Of a DNA stretch of 64,000 nucleotides, positions 1-10,655 are shown in pieces (within the stretch, counting starts at the first letter, position 1; every line of letters begins with the position of its first letter). The DNA is from Vandiemenella viatica (lineage: Eukaryota; Arthropoda; Insecta; Orthoptera; Morabidae): assembly GCA_031002005.1 (NCBI GenBank), contig JARYHS010009186.1, forward strand, positions 254,415,199 through 254,479,198, in the 5' to 3' direction. Below the pieces are notes generated by a model. That model saw nothing but the letters and a program-made list of their open reading frames with translations, did no database searches and was not told the origin of the DNA. A program made the translations under genes and the position numbers.

Positions 1-1670
1 CTACGAATTAGCTGAAAAATTGAAAATCAAACATAATTTTAATAAAGACAAGAAAATGGCTGGAGAGGACTGGGTATCAGGTTTCAAGAAAAGAAACCCA
101 AGCATAAGTTTGAGATGCGGTCTATAAAAAACAACATTTCCCTGCTACCAGAGTATATAACATGGATGAGACTGGAATTTCGACTGTACAGAAACCTGCA
201 AAAATATTAGCTCCAAAGGGTCAAAAACAGGTGGGCTCTGTGACAAGCTGGGAAAGAGGCAGAAATATTACAGTAGTCTGTGCTGTCAGTGCTTCTGGAA
301 CATATGTGCCTCCTATGTTTATATTTCCACGCAAACGAATGTCTCCTCTCTTAGAAAGAGATGGACCAGCAGGTGCCATTTACAGATGTTCACATAACGG
401 CTGGTCGAATGAAGAATTGTTCAAAGATTGGCTCCAACATTTCAAAGATAGGTACCAAACCTAGCGAGGAGGATCCAGTGCTGTTGATCTTGGATAACCA
501 TGGTAGCCACATCACTTTAGAGAGCTTCGAATTCTGCAGGGCCAATCATATCAAAGTTGTATCCATACCCCACACATACATCACACAGGTTACAGCCTCA
601 TGGATCTAACTGTTTATGGTCCACTTAAAAAGGCATTTAACACTGAATGTGACAGATTCTTAAGGGTCAACCGATTGCAGAAGATAACAGTTTATGATAT
701 AGCATCTATTTTTAATGTAGCTTACATGAAGGTAGCAACGATGGACAAAGGAGTTTCAGGCTTCAGAGCAGCAGGAATTCTACCGTTCAATCCTGAAAAA
801 TTCACTGAGGTTGACTTCATTCCTGAAGCAGATATTCAAACTCCAGTGATTCAAGACAATGCTAGTGAATTAACAACCGAGGAAATATATCAACAAGATG
901 AGGATATAAAGCTGTCAATGAAGAGCCTGTGAAGAACAATACAGAAACAATTGACTCTCATCCCAAATTTGAATTTGACTGGCATGTATGAAGATCCAGT
1001 ACCTGGAGGATCAGGGTTCACTGCTGGAGGTGAATTGAATCTAAACCCAAGAAAAGAAAACCAGCCTCAGCGAAAAATCATAAGGAAAATACAGCCGAGT
1101 TTGAGGGAAAACTTAAATTAATTTCTCCCCTGCATTTGTATCGCAATCAAGCTGGATCAACGCCGAACGACGTAAAAAGAAGCACTCTACAATTCTTACC
1201 GCAACTCCAATGAAAGCTGCACTTTTGGAAGTTAAGAAAAAAAAGAAGGAACAGGAGGTGAAAGCCAAGGTTAAATTAGAAAAACTGGTTATACAATCAA
1301 ACAGGAGACATAACTAAAATTTTGTTGAAAGAGGAAAGAAAGAAATATGCAAAATGCATGGAAAAAGTAAGACAACCACAAAATCAGCAAAAATAAAGAA
1401 AACATGCCGCAGGCAAATATCTTTTGAGGAAACTTCTTCAGAAGAGGACATAGATGAGTCAGTGTTATGTGGTGATGATGATGATTGTGATGACGTCGTT
1501 GATATGTTTACAGACGACACGGAGACCTGTTTAGTTTGTGGTGAATTTGGTAGTTCTGAGCTCTGGTTTAGATGTGTTTTGTGGCAAGTGGGCTCATGCT
1601 GATTGTAGTGGGTAGCGATACAGCAGAAAATTATATTTGTGATTTTTGCATGACGAAATAGACAAATTTT
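1..1670 (+). mobile_element. Degenerate pogo/Tigger-type DNA transposon with C-terminal zinc-finger remnant
   Basis: The left side is cut by the window edge. The first 126 bases read as the end of a CENP-B-type DNA-binding domain ([12 protein letters not shown]) and then hit a stop. From 162 a DDE_1-family transposase follows, with MDETG, then a GQKQVGS and PPMFIFPR block, then [11 protein letters not shown], then LTVYGPLK. The two aspartates of the DDE triad lie in MDETG (near 162) and LILDNHGSH (near 486-518). The coding frame breaks twice, near 455 and near 590, so this copy is dead. Around 1470-1600 a Cys-rich segment (CLVCGEFGSSELWFRC) preceded by an acidic stretch resembles the PHD-like zinc finger found at the C terminus of some insect pogo-type transposases. 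The family identity is from motif recognition. The right end of the element was not located. Confidence 0.85.
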
Positions 1671-2659
1671 AATGCCGAGGGACTATGTTACTTGAATTTT
1701 TTTTAAATTGCTTTTTACATATTGTTTACTAATTGTTTATATTCATATTAATTGATCTGATTACATATGATCTAGTATTAGTTTAGGGGTTGGCTCAATG
1801 TTTAAGATTTTAAGCTTCGTTTGTTTTACTACCTATTTAAAAAAAATTTCCTTCAAGAAAAAAAACACGTACTAAACTCAAAATTTACTTTTGAATAAAC
1901 CTAGGTCCACATTGCTGAATTGTCCGTTTCCATTAGATCTAAACATTGTGTAATTGTCTGAATAATTTGATATGAATAAAGAATTTCTAATTTCTTCGTG
2001 ATTCAGCTTATCACTTCCCAAGAATCAAACCAATGTCGGTATTACCCAGTAGGCATGTCGGTATTTCCCGGGTACCCGGGGGAATACCGACAGTTGGTAG
2101 CATTCACATAAAAAATTTTTTTAAAATACTTCGCTTATATTTTAACTAAAGTACACTATCCAATCGATGGGAAAAGGTTCAAGGTATTTTTATATCCTAA
2201 CACGAATTTCAAAAAAGTTAAAGTAAAAAATACAAAATGGAAAATGTCTTAAGGTGTCGCCATTCCCCCGGTCTCCCCTACACCAATCTTCAGATCCAAG
2301 ACGTAATTCGCGCAGAAAATTGACATGAGAATACACATTCCTCTTTAATAACCATCTTCTAGACCATCGTTCAGCGATAAACAACTTTTTTTTCTTTTTA
2401 ATCTAACCAGACACAATGAAATAATCACAACAGTAATTCTTCATCCATGGTTTCGATAAAACTGAGCCAAAGACGGAAGTCAAAAACGTAAGTGTGTGGA
2501 CACGAGGTTTTGCTCCGTTTTACCTGACGCCTTGCCTGACCAATGAAAAACGTCAGACAAGACCGTGTAGACCCCCCTTGGAACCCCACACTCTATGTAC
2601 TCGGTCTTCCAAATATTAAGTCACATGCCGTATTTATCGAGGGAAGTTTTCCATCGTTG
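1671..2659. other. No gene seen; AT-rich spacer with one palindrome
   Basis: Apart from the palindrome listed separately, I see no coding exon, RNA gene or recognisable transposon. A direct repeat of about 11 bases (TGTCGGTATTA and TGTCGGTATTT) sits at 2034 and 2056, just before and inside the palindrome. Confidence 0.5.
2056..2092. repeat. 37-bp near-perfect palindrome centred on CCCGGGTACCCGGG
   Basis: The left arm 2056-2073 (TGTCGGTATTTCCCGGGT) pairs with the right arm 2074-2092, which has one extra G. The half-site TGTCGGTATT also occurs at 2034. It stands out as GC-rich in AT-rich surroundings. It could be two transposon ends lying head to head, or the terminal repeat of the pogo-type element to its left. 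Confidence 0.7.
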
Positions 2660-3080
2660 GATTTTTGTTCAAATTATTGTCGAGCTTCGCAGGTGACCAT
2701 GATATCATCAGCATAGAGCAATGTCAAGGGAAATGGAGTGAGCAGTTCTGCAGCAATGGTGTCAAGATAGAGGATAAACAGGAGTGGGGACAGAGCTGAT
2801 CCCTGTTGAACACAAACTCTGATGGGAAGAGAGTCAGAATTCCCTACAGCACTTCGTACATAGCTGGTGACATTACGATATTGCAACTGGATCCATTTAA
2901 TATATTACCTCTGGTGCCTCATGTTGTCTCAGTGCGTACCAGATTAGATCTGGAGGTATAATATCGAAAGCCTTTGCAAGATTCAAAACAACAGTTTTCT
3001 GTTTTCAATGTGTGTTTCAATCAAAAAACGTGAGGCATGAAAAGCGCTATCGTCGCTGTACTTTTCATGAAACCACTTTG
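2660..3080 (-). mobile_element. LINE reverse-transcriptase fragment (RTE-like)
   Basis: Read on the - strand, positions 2886-2674 give an RT palm segment with QQGSALSPLLFILYLD followed by LLYADDIMV, the YxDD catalytic box. The QGSALSPLLF style is typical of RTE-related non-LTR elements. Upstream sequence to about 3080 continues in the same orientation but is frameshifted. There is no start, no endonuclease and no 3' end, so this is a dead fragment. The clade is inferred from motif style only. Confidence 0.75.
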
Positions 3081-3124
3081 GGTTTGCCTTAAAAGGTAGA
3101 ATGATGTGATATTTTGAAATATGA

Positions 3125-3655
3125 TTTAAATTGAGTGTGGATACTTGATGCTTAACAGAGGACTGGAAAAGTGTGGTAGTAGGACCAGTGCATAAAGGAG
3201 TGGTGAGAATAAAGTTAAAACTTATAGGCCAATTAGTTTGACATCAGTGGTAGGTAAATTAATGGAGAGACAGATATGAAATATAAGAAATATATGTGAG
3301 GAGAATAAGTGGTTCCCAAGAGGGAAACATGGCTTTAGGCAAGGACATTCATGCGAATTTCAGTTAGTAGTATAGTATGCAAGATATTTCCGATGAAATG
3401 GAGGAGGGAGGCCATATTGATAGAGTTCTACTAGACCTTTCAAAAGACTTTGACAGAGTGAGCCATAAAATGGTGGTAAAGAAGGAATAAACTATTGGAG
3501 TAGATGAGAAAGTGATATGCTGGATAGAAGAATTTTTAAAACGTAGGAAAGCAAAAAGTTATGTTAGGAAATGCAGTATCAAATGAAGTGAAAGTGAAAA
3601 TGGGTGTGCCACAGGGTAGTGTATTGGGACCATTGCTATTCATTATTATAATGAA
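3125..3655 (+). mobile_element. LINE reverse-transcriptase fragment (family A)
   Basis: The + strand carries, over several broken frames, EDWKS near 3163, a degenerate NYRPISLTS block near 3220, a GFRQGHSCEFQL-like block near 3330-3370, and MGVPQGSVLGPLLFI at about 3598-3645. These are successive RT landmarks of a CR1/L2/jockey-group LINE. The same blocks occur at 36260-36500. The copy stops before the YADD box and gives way to unrelated sequence near 3656. Confidence 0.8.
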
Positions 3656-3667
3656 GGATTGTGTCAT

Positions 3668-3693
3668 TGCTCGGCCTTTTGACTAACATCAGC
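3668..3693 (+). other. U2 snRNA 5'-end-like segment
   Basis: CTCGGCCTTTTGACTAACAT (from 3670) followed by CA matches the conserved 5' region of U2 snRNA (CTCGGCCTTTTGGCTAAGAT, then CA) with two mismatches. The branch-site-pairing region and the rest of U2 do not follow. It is therefore a pseudogene scrap or part of a U2-derived short retroelement rather than a functional snRNA. The sequence runs into the gap about 110 bases later. Confidence 0.5.
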
Positions 3694-3800
3694 AGTTTAT
3701 ATAAGGTTACGTCGTGTTGACATTGGGCTATTGTATTTTAAATTTATTGTACTACTTAGAATATATTTTAAGTATTCTCTCAATAAAACGATTAATCTGT

Positions 3801-4800
3801 NNNNNNNNNNNNNNNNNNNNNNNNNNNNNNNNNNNNNNNNNNNNNNNNNNNNNNNNNNNNNNNNNNNNNNNNNNNNNNNNNNNNNNNNNNNNNNNNNNNN
3901 NNNNNNNNNNNNNNNNNNNNNNNNNNNNNNNNNNNNNNNNNNNNNNNNNNNNNNNNNNNNNNNNNNNNNNNNNNNNNNNNNNNNNNNNNNNNNNNNNNNN
4001 NNNNNNNNNNNNNNNNNNNNNNNNNNNNNNNNNNNNNNNNNNNNNNNNNNNNNNNNNNNNNNNNNNNNNNNNNNNNNNNNNNNNNNNNNNNNNNNNNNNN
4101 NNNNNNNNNNNNNNNNNNNNNNNNNNNNNNNNNNNNNNNNNNNNNNNNNNNNNNNNNNNNNNNNNNNNNNNNNNNNNNNNNNNNNNNNNNNNNNNNNNNN
4201 NNNNNNNNNNNNNNNNNNNNNNNNNNNNNNNNNNNNNNNNNNNNNNNNNNNNNNNNNNNNNNNNNNNNNNNNNNNNNNNNNNNNNNNNNNNNNNNNNNNN
4301 NNNNNNNNNNNNNNNNNNNNNNNNNNNNNNNNNNNNNNNNNNNNNNNNNNNNNNNNNNNNNNNNNNNNNNNNNNNNNNNNNNNNNNNNNNNNNNNNNNNN
4401 NNNNNNNNNNNNNNNNNNNNNNNNNNNNNNNNNNNNNNNNNNNNNNNNNNNNNNNNNNNNNNNNNNNNNNNNNNNNNNNNNNNNNNNNNNNNNNNNNNNN
4501 NNNNNNNNNNNNNNNNNNNNNNNNNNNNNNNNNNNNNNNNNNNNNNNNNNNNNNNNNNNNNNNNNNNNNNNNNNNNNNNNNNNNNNNNNNNNNNNNNNNN
4601 NNNNNNNNNNNNNNNNNNNNNNNNNNNNNNNNNNNNNNNNNNNNNNNNNNNNNNNNNNNNNNNNNNNNNNNNNNNNNNNNNNNNNNNNNNNNNNNNNNNN
4701 NNNNNNNNNNNNNNNNNNNNNNNNNNNNNNNNNNNNNNNNNNNNNNNNNNNNNNNNNNNNNNNNNNNNNNNNNNNNNNNNNNNNNNNNNNNNNNNNNNNN
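3801..4800. other. Assembly gap, exactly 1000 N
   Basis: The run is 1000 N, the same length as the second gap at 55824-56823, so the size is a placeholder. Upstream DNAI1 exons could be hidden here. Confidence 0.99.
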
Positions 4801-5719
4801 CCACGACAGACGCCAGAGATGAACAAGGTGTGAAGGTTGTGGATAGTGTTGGTGGGGTAGGAAGTAAATAATCAAGAGCTATACGAATATCTCTGGTAAG
4901 GGTGCAACAAGTAACAAAATGAAGTGAAATGAATTAAGAAGTAAACCAAATACATTTATCATAGACAACACACAAAGTTACACATTTCGCAGAGAGATGG
5001 CAGCACAACACTTTCTTCCAACATATTTGGTACATCGGTACTAACAGGCCCATTTAGACTTGAGACAAGAACTCAGTTACCCCCCCCCCCCCCCCACCCA
5101 CCTCCTTCTCTCTCATGATTCACACTGGCCACCGTAGGTGGTTCTTGGTAGCTGAGTCAAAGGAAGAAATAAAACTAATGAAACAAAAAAGAAGAAAATA
5201 TATATATTTATATAAAATCACAATATAGCAGTAAAATGCTTAAAGGAAGTATAAATAATGAAGGATAGGAGGAATAAATCCAACACTTACCATACATGAG
5301 GGCAGCAATGGACACAAAAATATGAACATGAATAATGCAGGAGCAAAGCATGAACTAGGAAATATCCGATAAATTCATTTACTCCCATAGAAATTTTAAA
5401 GTGCAACATTATTTATTGAAACATTTCATTTAATGGGCCATTTGCTGAATAATTAAAGATGATAGTATTTATTGTTCTGAGTTTAGAGACAAGGAACTTG
5501 TCAGCCCTTGACCAGTATTACTTCTTGTGCTTTTATTTGTTTCATGAATTTGCTGATAGGGCATATGCTGTGTAGTTTTGCTTTAGAAGAAGACCAAAGT
5601 ATTTAAGCAATGATGCAGGGCTATTCAAGAAGTATGTAAACTATTTCTACCGGCTGTTGAAGCCTTCTATTTTAAATTATTCATTGTCAGTGTATGTTGT
5701 TGGCTTTTCTTCTTCTTCT

Positions 5720-5777
<58 letters not shown>

Positions 5778-6068
5778 AGTTGTAATTAGTTTTTATAAAT
5801 CACTTTCAATTTTATACAGTCATTTTTCAATGTCAGGAACATATCTTCCTTGTCTTCAGCAAGTTGTAAGCTGATTTTACATTAACTTACTAATACCGCA
5901 ATTTTCAATAGAACAAATGTGTAATAATTTCACAATGTAAAGAATAAAATTTCAGTGCTATCCCATCCGGAATTAGATTAGCATTTATTATAAAGTATTA
6001 TACAATATAACTATATTCTTTTAATTTTTAAAAATGAAAAGAAAACTTATTTCAAATTGTGATTCTAG
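4801..6068. other. No exon recognised; simple repeats and repeat debris
   Basis: This is intronic or 5' flanking sequence of DNAI1. It contains a poly(C) run near 5080-5096 and a run of about 54 T at 5722-5775. A stretch at about 4930-5040 resembles 29080-29210, so it is an unnamed interspersed repeat. A mariner-end-like sequence (CAGGGCTATTCAAGAAGTA) lies near 5616. I found no splice-bounded coding segment. Confidence 0.5.
5722..5775. repeat. Poly(T) run, about 54 bases
   Basis: An uninterrupted T run preceded by TTC repeats, 290 bases upstream of a DNAI1 exon. It may be the poly(A) tail of a - strand retroelement. Confidence 0.9.
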
Positions 6069-6230
6069 ATTTCAGGTTCTGGGAAGACCCAGCTGATGAA
6101 TTTGTAGATGAAATGGGAACTCTCTTACCTCTTTGGAAATTTGTCTATGAAAAAACAACGAAGAACAATGTAGCAGGAGTTTGCTGGAATCCACATTACT
6201 ATGATTTGTTTGCTGTTGCCTTTGGCTTCT
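6069..6230 (+). CDS. DNAI1: Axonemal dynein intermediate chain 1, internal exon (first one in window)
   Basis: This exon begins the WD40-containing half of DNAI1, which sits at the base of the outer dynein arm with a second intermediate chain and links the heavy chains to the doublet microtubule. The translation shows DFRFWEDPADEF, GTLLPLWKF and CWNPHYYDLFAVAFGF. This follows the vertebrate protein closely (DFKYYDDAADEY, GTLLPLWKF, CWNPKYRDLFAVGYG, from memory). The acceptor is TAG ending at 6068 and the donor GTAAGT starts at 6231. The exon starts with AT, so the conserved Asp codon is completed by a G from the previous exon; an alternative acceptor at 6075 would lose that Asp. One base carries over at the end. 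About 320 N-terminal residues must lie upstream and were not found in this window. Confidence 0.93.
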
Positions 6231-7530
6231 GTAAGTTATAGAATATTGAAAAATATTTTAAATGTGGACCATAATAAGAGTTATTTTATTGGCAGTAATT
6301 ATACTATTTCCCTGACAGTTCTCAAATTTTACTTCCATTTCATGTAAAAGAAATATTTAAAAATTTAAAACTCAAGCATCAGATAACATTTCATATGATT
6401 TACAGGTAAATATTTTCAGTAAATAAATAAAAAAAATTCATAAGTGAATAAAGTAAGTACCAAAGAAATTCTTGTAAAAATATGGACAAGTTTTATGGCT
6501 ATTTAGTGATAAAAGTTATAAGATATTGTTTTGAGCCAAGACTACGTTCTTTAATGAGTATTCATTTCACTTTCTAAAATGGAATGTTTTATCTCTGTTT
6601 TCTGACTTATTGATTTTATTTTAAAAAATCTGGTGTCATGGATAATATTAATGCCATGTTTTAGCTCAGTAAATAGTAAAATATCTATCTATACCAAAAT
6701 GTTAATTTTAAATTAAAATAGGGAAATTAACTACTATTTACCCTTAGTTAATGATTGTGTGGCACAAACGCATAAAACCGACAAAAACACAAATGACATA
6801 ATCAACTAGAGAAGAATGTGGACGGCAGATGTTGTAGGAAACTGTTAATAGGTCGCAGAACCACACAAATTTATATTTTGTTGCATTATAAACAAATTTC
6901 TAAGGAGACCAAGGAAATTTAAAAGTTAAATTTAGTTATGATTTTTAGCTGCCATGTATAATGAAAAATAGTGCCATCCAGAACAAAAAAAATTATATTA
7001 AGATACAAAAAAAAGTCACATTTAGGTTTGTCTTGGGATAAATACAGGGAATATTACCAGTGTGATGGCAGGGGCAGTGTGCCTGCCAAATTGAGTCAAA
7101 AGTGTCATTGCTGTTCACCCTTTCCTCTAAGACCATTTTTTTTTATTTTTATTTTTTGTCCTAATATCTATGATCTGGGTTCTGTTAGGTGGTTCAAATT
7201 TTTGTCATGCCTTGTTTTACTGAGGATATTTCCTGTAGTCTCCAAGATAAAATTGCTAAAGGTAATGAAGACATAAATAATAAAAGACTGTGGAAAATAA
7301 ATATAGAAGAAATATAGGAATAATAACAAATCAAGTCTGGAGGGATAGGTGAGGAGAGGGAAGGGGAAGGGAGGGGAGGGTTTTAGAGGATTGGTTGAAG
7401 GAAGTCAAACTTGAAAGGCGAAGAATAATGCTGAAAATATCCAAAAAGAATATTTCGAGACTGTTACTTGCAAACTGTATGAGTGTAATGAACCCAATAT
7501 TATAGTTTTGTAACTCAATAGACACAGACA
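6231..7530. other. DNAI1 intron, no other feature recognised
   Basis: AT-rich intron sequence followed near 7340-7385 by a purine-rich (GA)n stretch. There are short open frames only, and none has recognisable similarity. Confidence 0.5.
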
Positions 7531-7534
7531 GGCA

Positions 7535-8275
7535 CAAGAAGCTATGGCAGTTAAGTCTAAGTTAAAGGAAGGAATGATAGACAATGAGGTTTTTCCCCTG
7601 GTGGTTACAGAATATACTGCAGAGACAGAGAAGCAATCGGTGCAGGGGTGATTGGTTGACAGCTCACATGTGTTCATAGATCTTAGTCATGAGGGAGATT
7701 TCTGGTGTGATTAAATGGAATAAATCAGTTTGTTGGCTGCTTATCATAGTGGAAGAATGTATGATGAAGATGAGGCCCTTAGAGAGAAAATAAATATATA
7801 TCTACTGTTCATAGATGAGAGTAAAATTGTCTTTATTGGTGGACAAAATAAAATTACCAGGTATAGATTGGGCTGGAAATAAGAGTAATGTCACAAGGAA
7901 GCAGAAAATTAAAAATTCTTTATTAAGGGAAGGAAGCTTCTCACAAGTGGTAGAGCAAAGCACAAGGGAGTCAAACATGTTGAATGTCTTCCAAATAAAG
8001 TGTCAAATACCTGAAGGAAAGAGTGATCACGAAGCAGCTCTGATAAATATTGGAGGGACAAGTAAACCAGTGACCAAAATTGTAAGTGGTAGTATGTACC
8101 GTAATAAAAAGGCACATATTTCAGATTTGATGTATATTTCAGGAAAAAGATTCAGTATACGGAAGAAAGACACAAGTGCAGTGGACTTGAAGTAGTAACA
8201 TTTCAAGAAGATAATAGAAATGGAGGATCAAATATTTATTACAAAACAGAAAATAAAGAAAAGTATGGAATTTAA
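7535..8275 (+). mobile_element. LINE endonuclease-domain fragment
   Basis: Broken frames read KEGMIDNEVFPLVVTEY near 7565-7615, GVIG near 7645, LPGIDWAGN near 7853-7880, SQVVEQSTRE near 7939-7968 and GKSDHEAAL near 8019-8045. These are landmarks of the APE-type endonuclease of non-LTR retrotransposons; SDHEA carries the catalytic Asp-His near the domain end. The order and + orientation are consistent with one decayed copy. An RT scrap of the same orientation resumes at 8565 after a SINE-like insert. Confidence 0.7.
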
Positions 8276-8277
8276 AT

Positions 8278-8560
8278 GGGCATAGTTCAGGTGGTTGAGT
8301 GTCTGACTGCGGTCTGGATGACTGGTGTTTGGTCTGTAATGAAGCTGAGGATTTTCATTTGAAACTAAATATCTGGATCAGCTCCCCAGGACCACTCAAC
8401 CAGCTGTCGAATGAGTACCATGGAGGAAACTCTGTGGGAATGTAAAAAATGGCCGGAGCAGGGCCCATCACATCCTTCTAGTGCCAATTTTTGTAAAGAG
8501 AATGTGGAGCTCTACCTCCATGAAACCAGCAGGAAGCAGCATTTGAATGCAACATTGGAA
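8278..8560 (+). mobile_element. SINE-like insert within a LINE remnant
   Basis: It begins with an A-box-like TAGTTCAGGTGGTTGAG, followed by a body unrelated to the LINE on both sides (endonuclease before, RT after). The B box is too degraded to be sure. The call rests mostly on the interruption of the LINE and the promoter-like head. Confidence 0.4.
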
Positions 8561-8564
8561 TGAA

Positions 8565-8760
8565 TAAAAAAAGTGGCTTGCTGGATAAAGGAACTGTTAA
8601 CAGTAAGAAAGCACAGAGTTAGGGTATAGAACTCAGTATTAAAAATTATATGGTAGTGTATCTGAACCATTGCTGATGCATTATGGTGTCGGTGGTTTAC
8701 AATCAGAAGTTTTGTTTGTCGATGACAATATTATTACAATAGCAGAGGACTGACCAGCTG
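8565..8760 (+). mobile_element. LINE reverse-transcriptase scrap
   Basis: Degenerate sequence with WLAG, a run resembling the family-A RRKQRV and VPQGSVLGPL blocks, and FVDDN-like remains of the YADD region near 8710-8735. It is probably the downstream part of the LINE at 7535-8275. Confidence 0.5.
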
Positions 8761-9015
8761 CTGGCCTGGGTAACTACTTGTGGTGAGACAGTATTATGTC
8801 GGTTAATATGCAGAAGGTTTATTAGGAGTGGATAGGCATTGCAGATTTAATGTTTTTGTGTAGCATCTGGAATTAATATAAAACATTTTGCAGTATAAGA
8901 GAGTCAAAGAAATGTTTTAAGCAATATTAGCTGTTTGTTAAAGCCTTAGTTTTTTATGAAGCATTGTCAAGTGTGGAAACACACAATCTAGAAATGGTGG
9001 AGTAATTGTTGCCAG

Positions 9016-9402
9016 TAGGGCAGTGTCCATAAACTAAGTGGTTCGGTCTAGGGGGAGGGGAGGCTACGCTACGTGTGTGTGTGTGTGTGTGTGAAAAAAA
9101 AGGGGGGGGGAGTTTCTGATACAAGTCATGTAGCTTTCCATTCATATAATTTATCACAATTAAAATGAGGTACAGAACACACAACAGCATATGAACATTT
9201 ATTTCCTTCATTTAATTATCTCCATATTTAATTTACAATAGCCTGACAAGAGCAAACAGTACAAAGTCTCTGGAATCAAAAGTGGAAAGAGCTATATGCT
9301 ACATGGTGAGGGAGGGGGCAGGAGGTGGGTAGAAGAAAAAGCAATGCCAGGCTACGTGGGGGGAGGTGAAAATGGAGCTGCGTTGTTTATGGACACTCCC
9401 TA
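9016..9402. mobile_element. MITE with TA target duplication (Tc1/mariner type)
   Basis: The left end at 9018 (GGGCAGTGTCCATAAAC) and the right end at 9400 (GTTTATGGACACTCCC) are inverted copies differing by one position. Each is flanked by TA (9016-9017 and 9401-9402). The 383-bp element has no transposase, contains a (TG)n tract and a poly(G) run near 9080-9110, and lies in the DNAI1 intron. A 3'-truncated relative is at 45704-45995. TA duplication plus short inverted repeats point to mobilisation by a Tc1/mariner-superfamily transposase. Confidence 0.85.
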
Positions 9403-9841
9403 GTTGGAAGCTAGCTGGCGCGGGAGAGGAGGCGACATGGTCATGAGATTTGCTTACAGTTCTTAAGCGTGTAGGAGCGATCGAAAGTAATGTGTTTCTT
9501 AAGCAATTGAGAAAAGTACTTCTGGAAGAACCGAGAATATAATGTGATTGGTTGGTCGGAGTGGAGTGTGTTACAATGTCGTTCTGACGTGTGGTGAGAA
9601 TCTGCAATCGTAGGAGAAGAAGTTACGAACTGCCTTCTCCACAGTGAAGTAATTAAATTAACTGTTGGGGTTGATAGAGAAATATTTACGTGTGTTGTGA
9701 ATAAATCAAGAATGAACTATAGAGTTAACCATATAATGGATTCTTAATACAGACAAACCTGCAATCCCTACCACCAATCAAACTGTTCCGCATACCAAAG
9801 CCCATCACCCGAGCCAGACAATATATTATAAAGGAGCTGAA

Positions 9842-10215
9842 ATGGGATTCATTGCAAGACAGGAGGAGGATGAGGAGGGTCATGGGAGTGTACAGGGTGT
9901 ATACTGGCAATGAGGCATGGAAAGATATTGGAGTAGGTATGAAAAGTAGTGCATGGAAGGGAAAAGATGACCATGACCACAAGCTGGCACTCGATTTCAG
10001 GCACAAGGATGTGGGAAGATTGTCTTTTTTAGGTAAGAGTGTCAGGAAACGGATTGAGTTACCAAAAGAAATGATAAATAATTTACCGAAAACGTTGAAA
10101 GAATTTAAAGATAAAATTTGTAGAGCGCAAATATAGGTGGGTGCAGGATAGGGGGAAGATAGGGGTGTAGGGAAATTGTCACCGGAGCCTGTGTTCCATT
10201 GCAATTAAATTAAAC
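9842..10215 (+). mobile_element. LINE family A, 3' end
   Basis: Positions 9852-10136 stay open and encode RVMGVYRVYTGNEAW, then KGKDDHDHKLALDFRHKDVG, then LPKTLKEFKDKI. This is the C-terminal tail after the RT domain in a CR1/L2/jockey-group LINE. The non-coding 3' end finishes with TGTTCCATTGCAATTAAATT, shared by other copies in the window. It is 5'-truncated, as is usual for LINE insertions. Confidence 0.85.
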
Positions 10216-10387
10216 ATTGTGACATACTGAGTGAGTCAACATGGAATTAAGATAAAAGGCAAAAAGAGACAGCTGATAAAGTACACAGATAAATCAATAA
10301 GGATTTTTTGTTATTATAGGGCGAGGAAAGAATTTCTTGTTGATGAAAGAGCTGGAATTGGAATCATTGGCAGAAAGATGTACAAGT

Positions 10388-10411
10388 GGTATATATATAT
10401 ATATATATATA
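10388..10411. repeat. (TA)n microsatellite
   Basis: An uninterrupted alternating TA tract of about 23 bases just after LINE sequence in the DNAI1 intron. Confidence 0.9.
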
Positions 10412-10655
10412 GTGGTGAGGCTTTGGACGGCTATTAAAATTAGGAAGAGTACATGGTACCACAGATGTCTTGAAATTACTTACATATAATATATTGTTAA
10501 TATGCTCTTCAAAAGTGAGGCATTGTGTTGAACAACAAGCAGATTAGCAGAGAGTATTTAGAATTTTTGGCTGTAAGACTACCATTATTATTCAGGTCAA
10601 CTTTTTTTTAAGTGTTGAAAAACTCACAAGAATTTTCAGTTTTCTATTGCTGATG

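Noticed and set aside
1314..1520. - strand Ser-rich frame
   Set aside because: Complement of the acidic, Glu/Asp-rich linker of the pogo-type transposase.
3697..4875. Long open frames across the N runs on both strands
   Set aside because: They consist almost entirely of unknown residues from 1000 N; the same is true at 55715-56925.
10388..10411. CRISPR array or other prokaryotic feature
   Set aside because: The only tandem patterns are microsatellites and homopolymers; the window is eukaryotic, with introns and polyadenylation signals.
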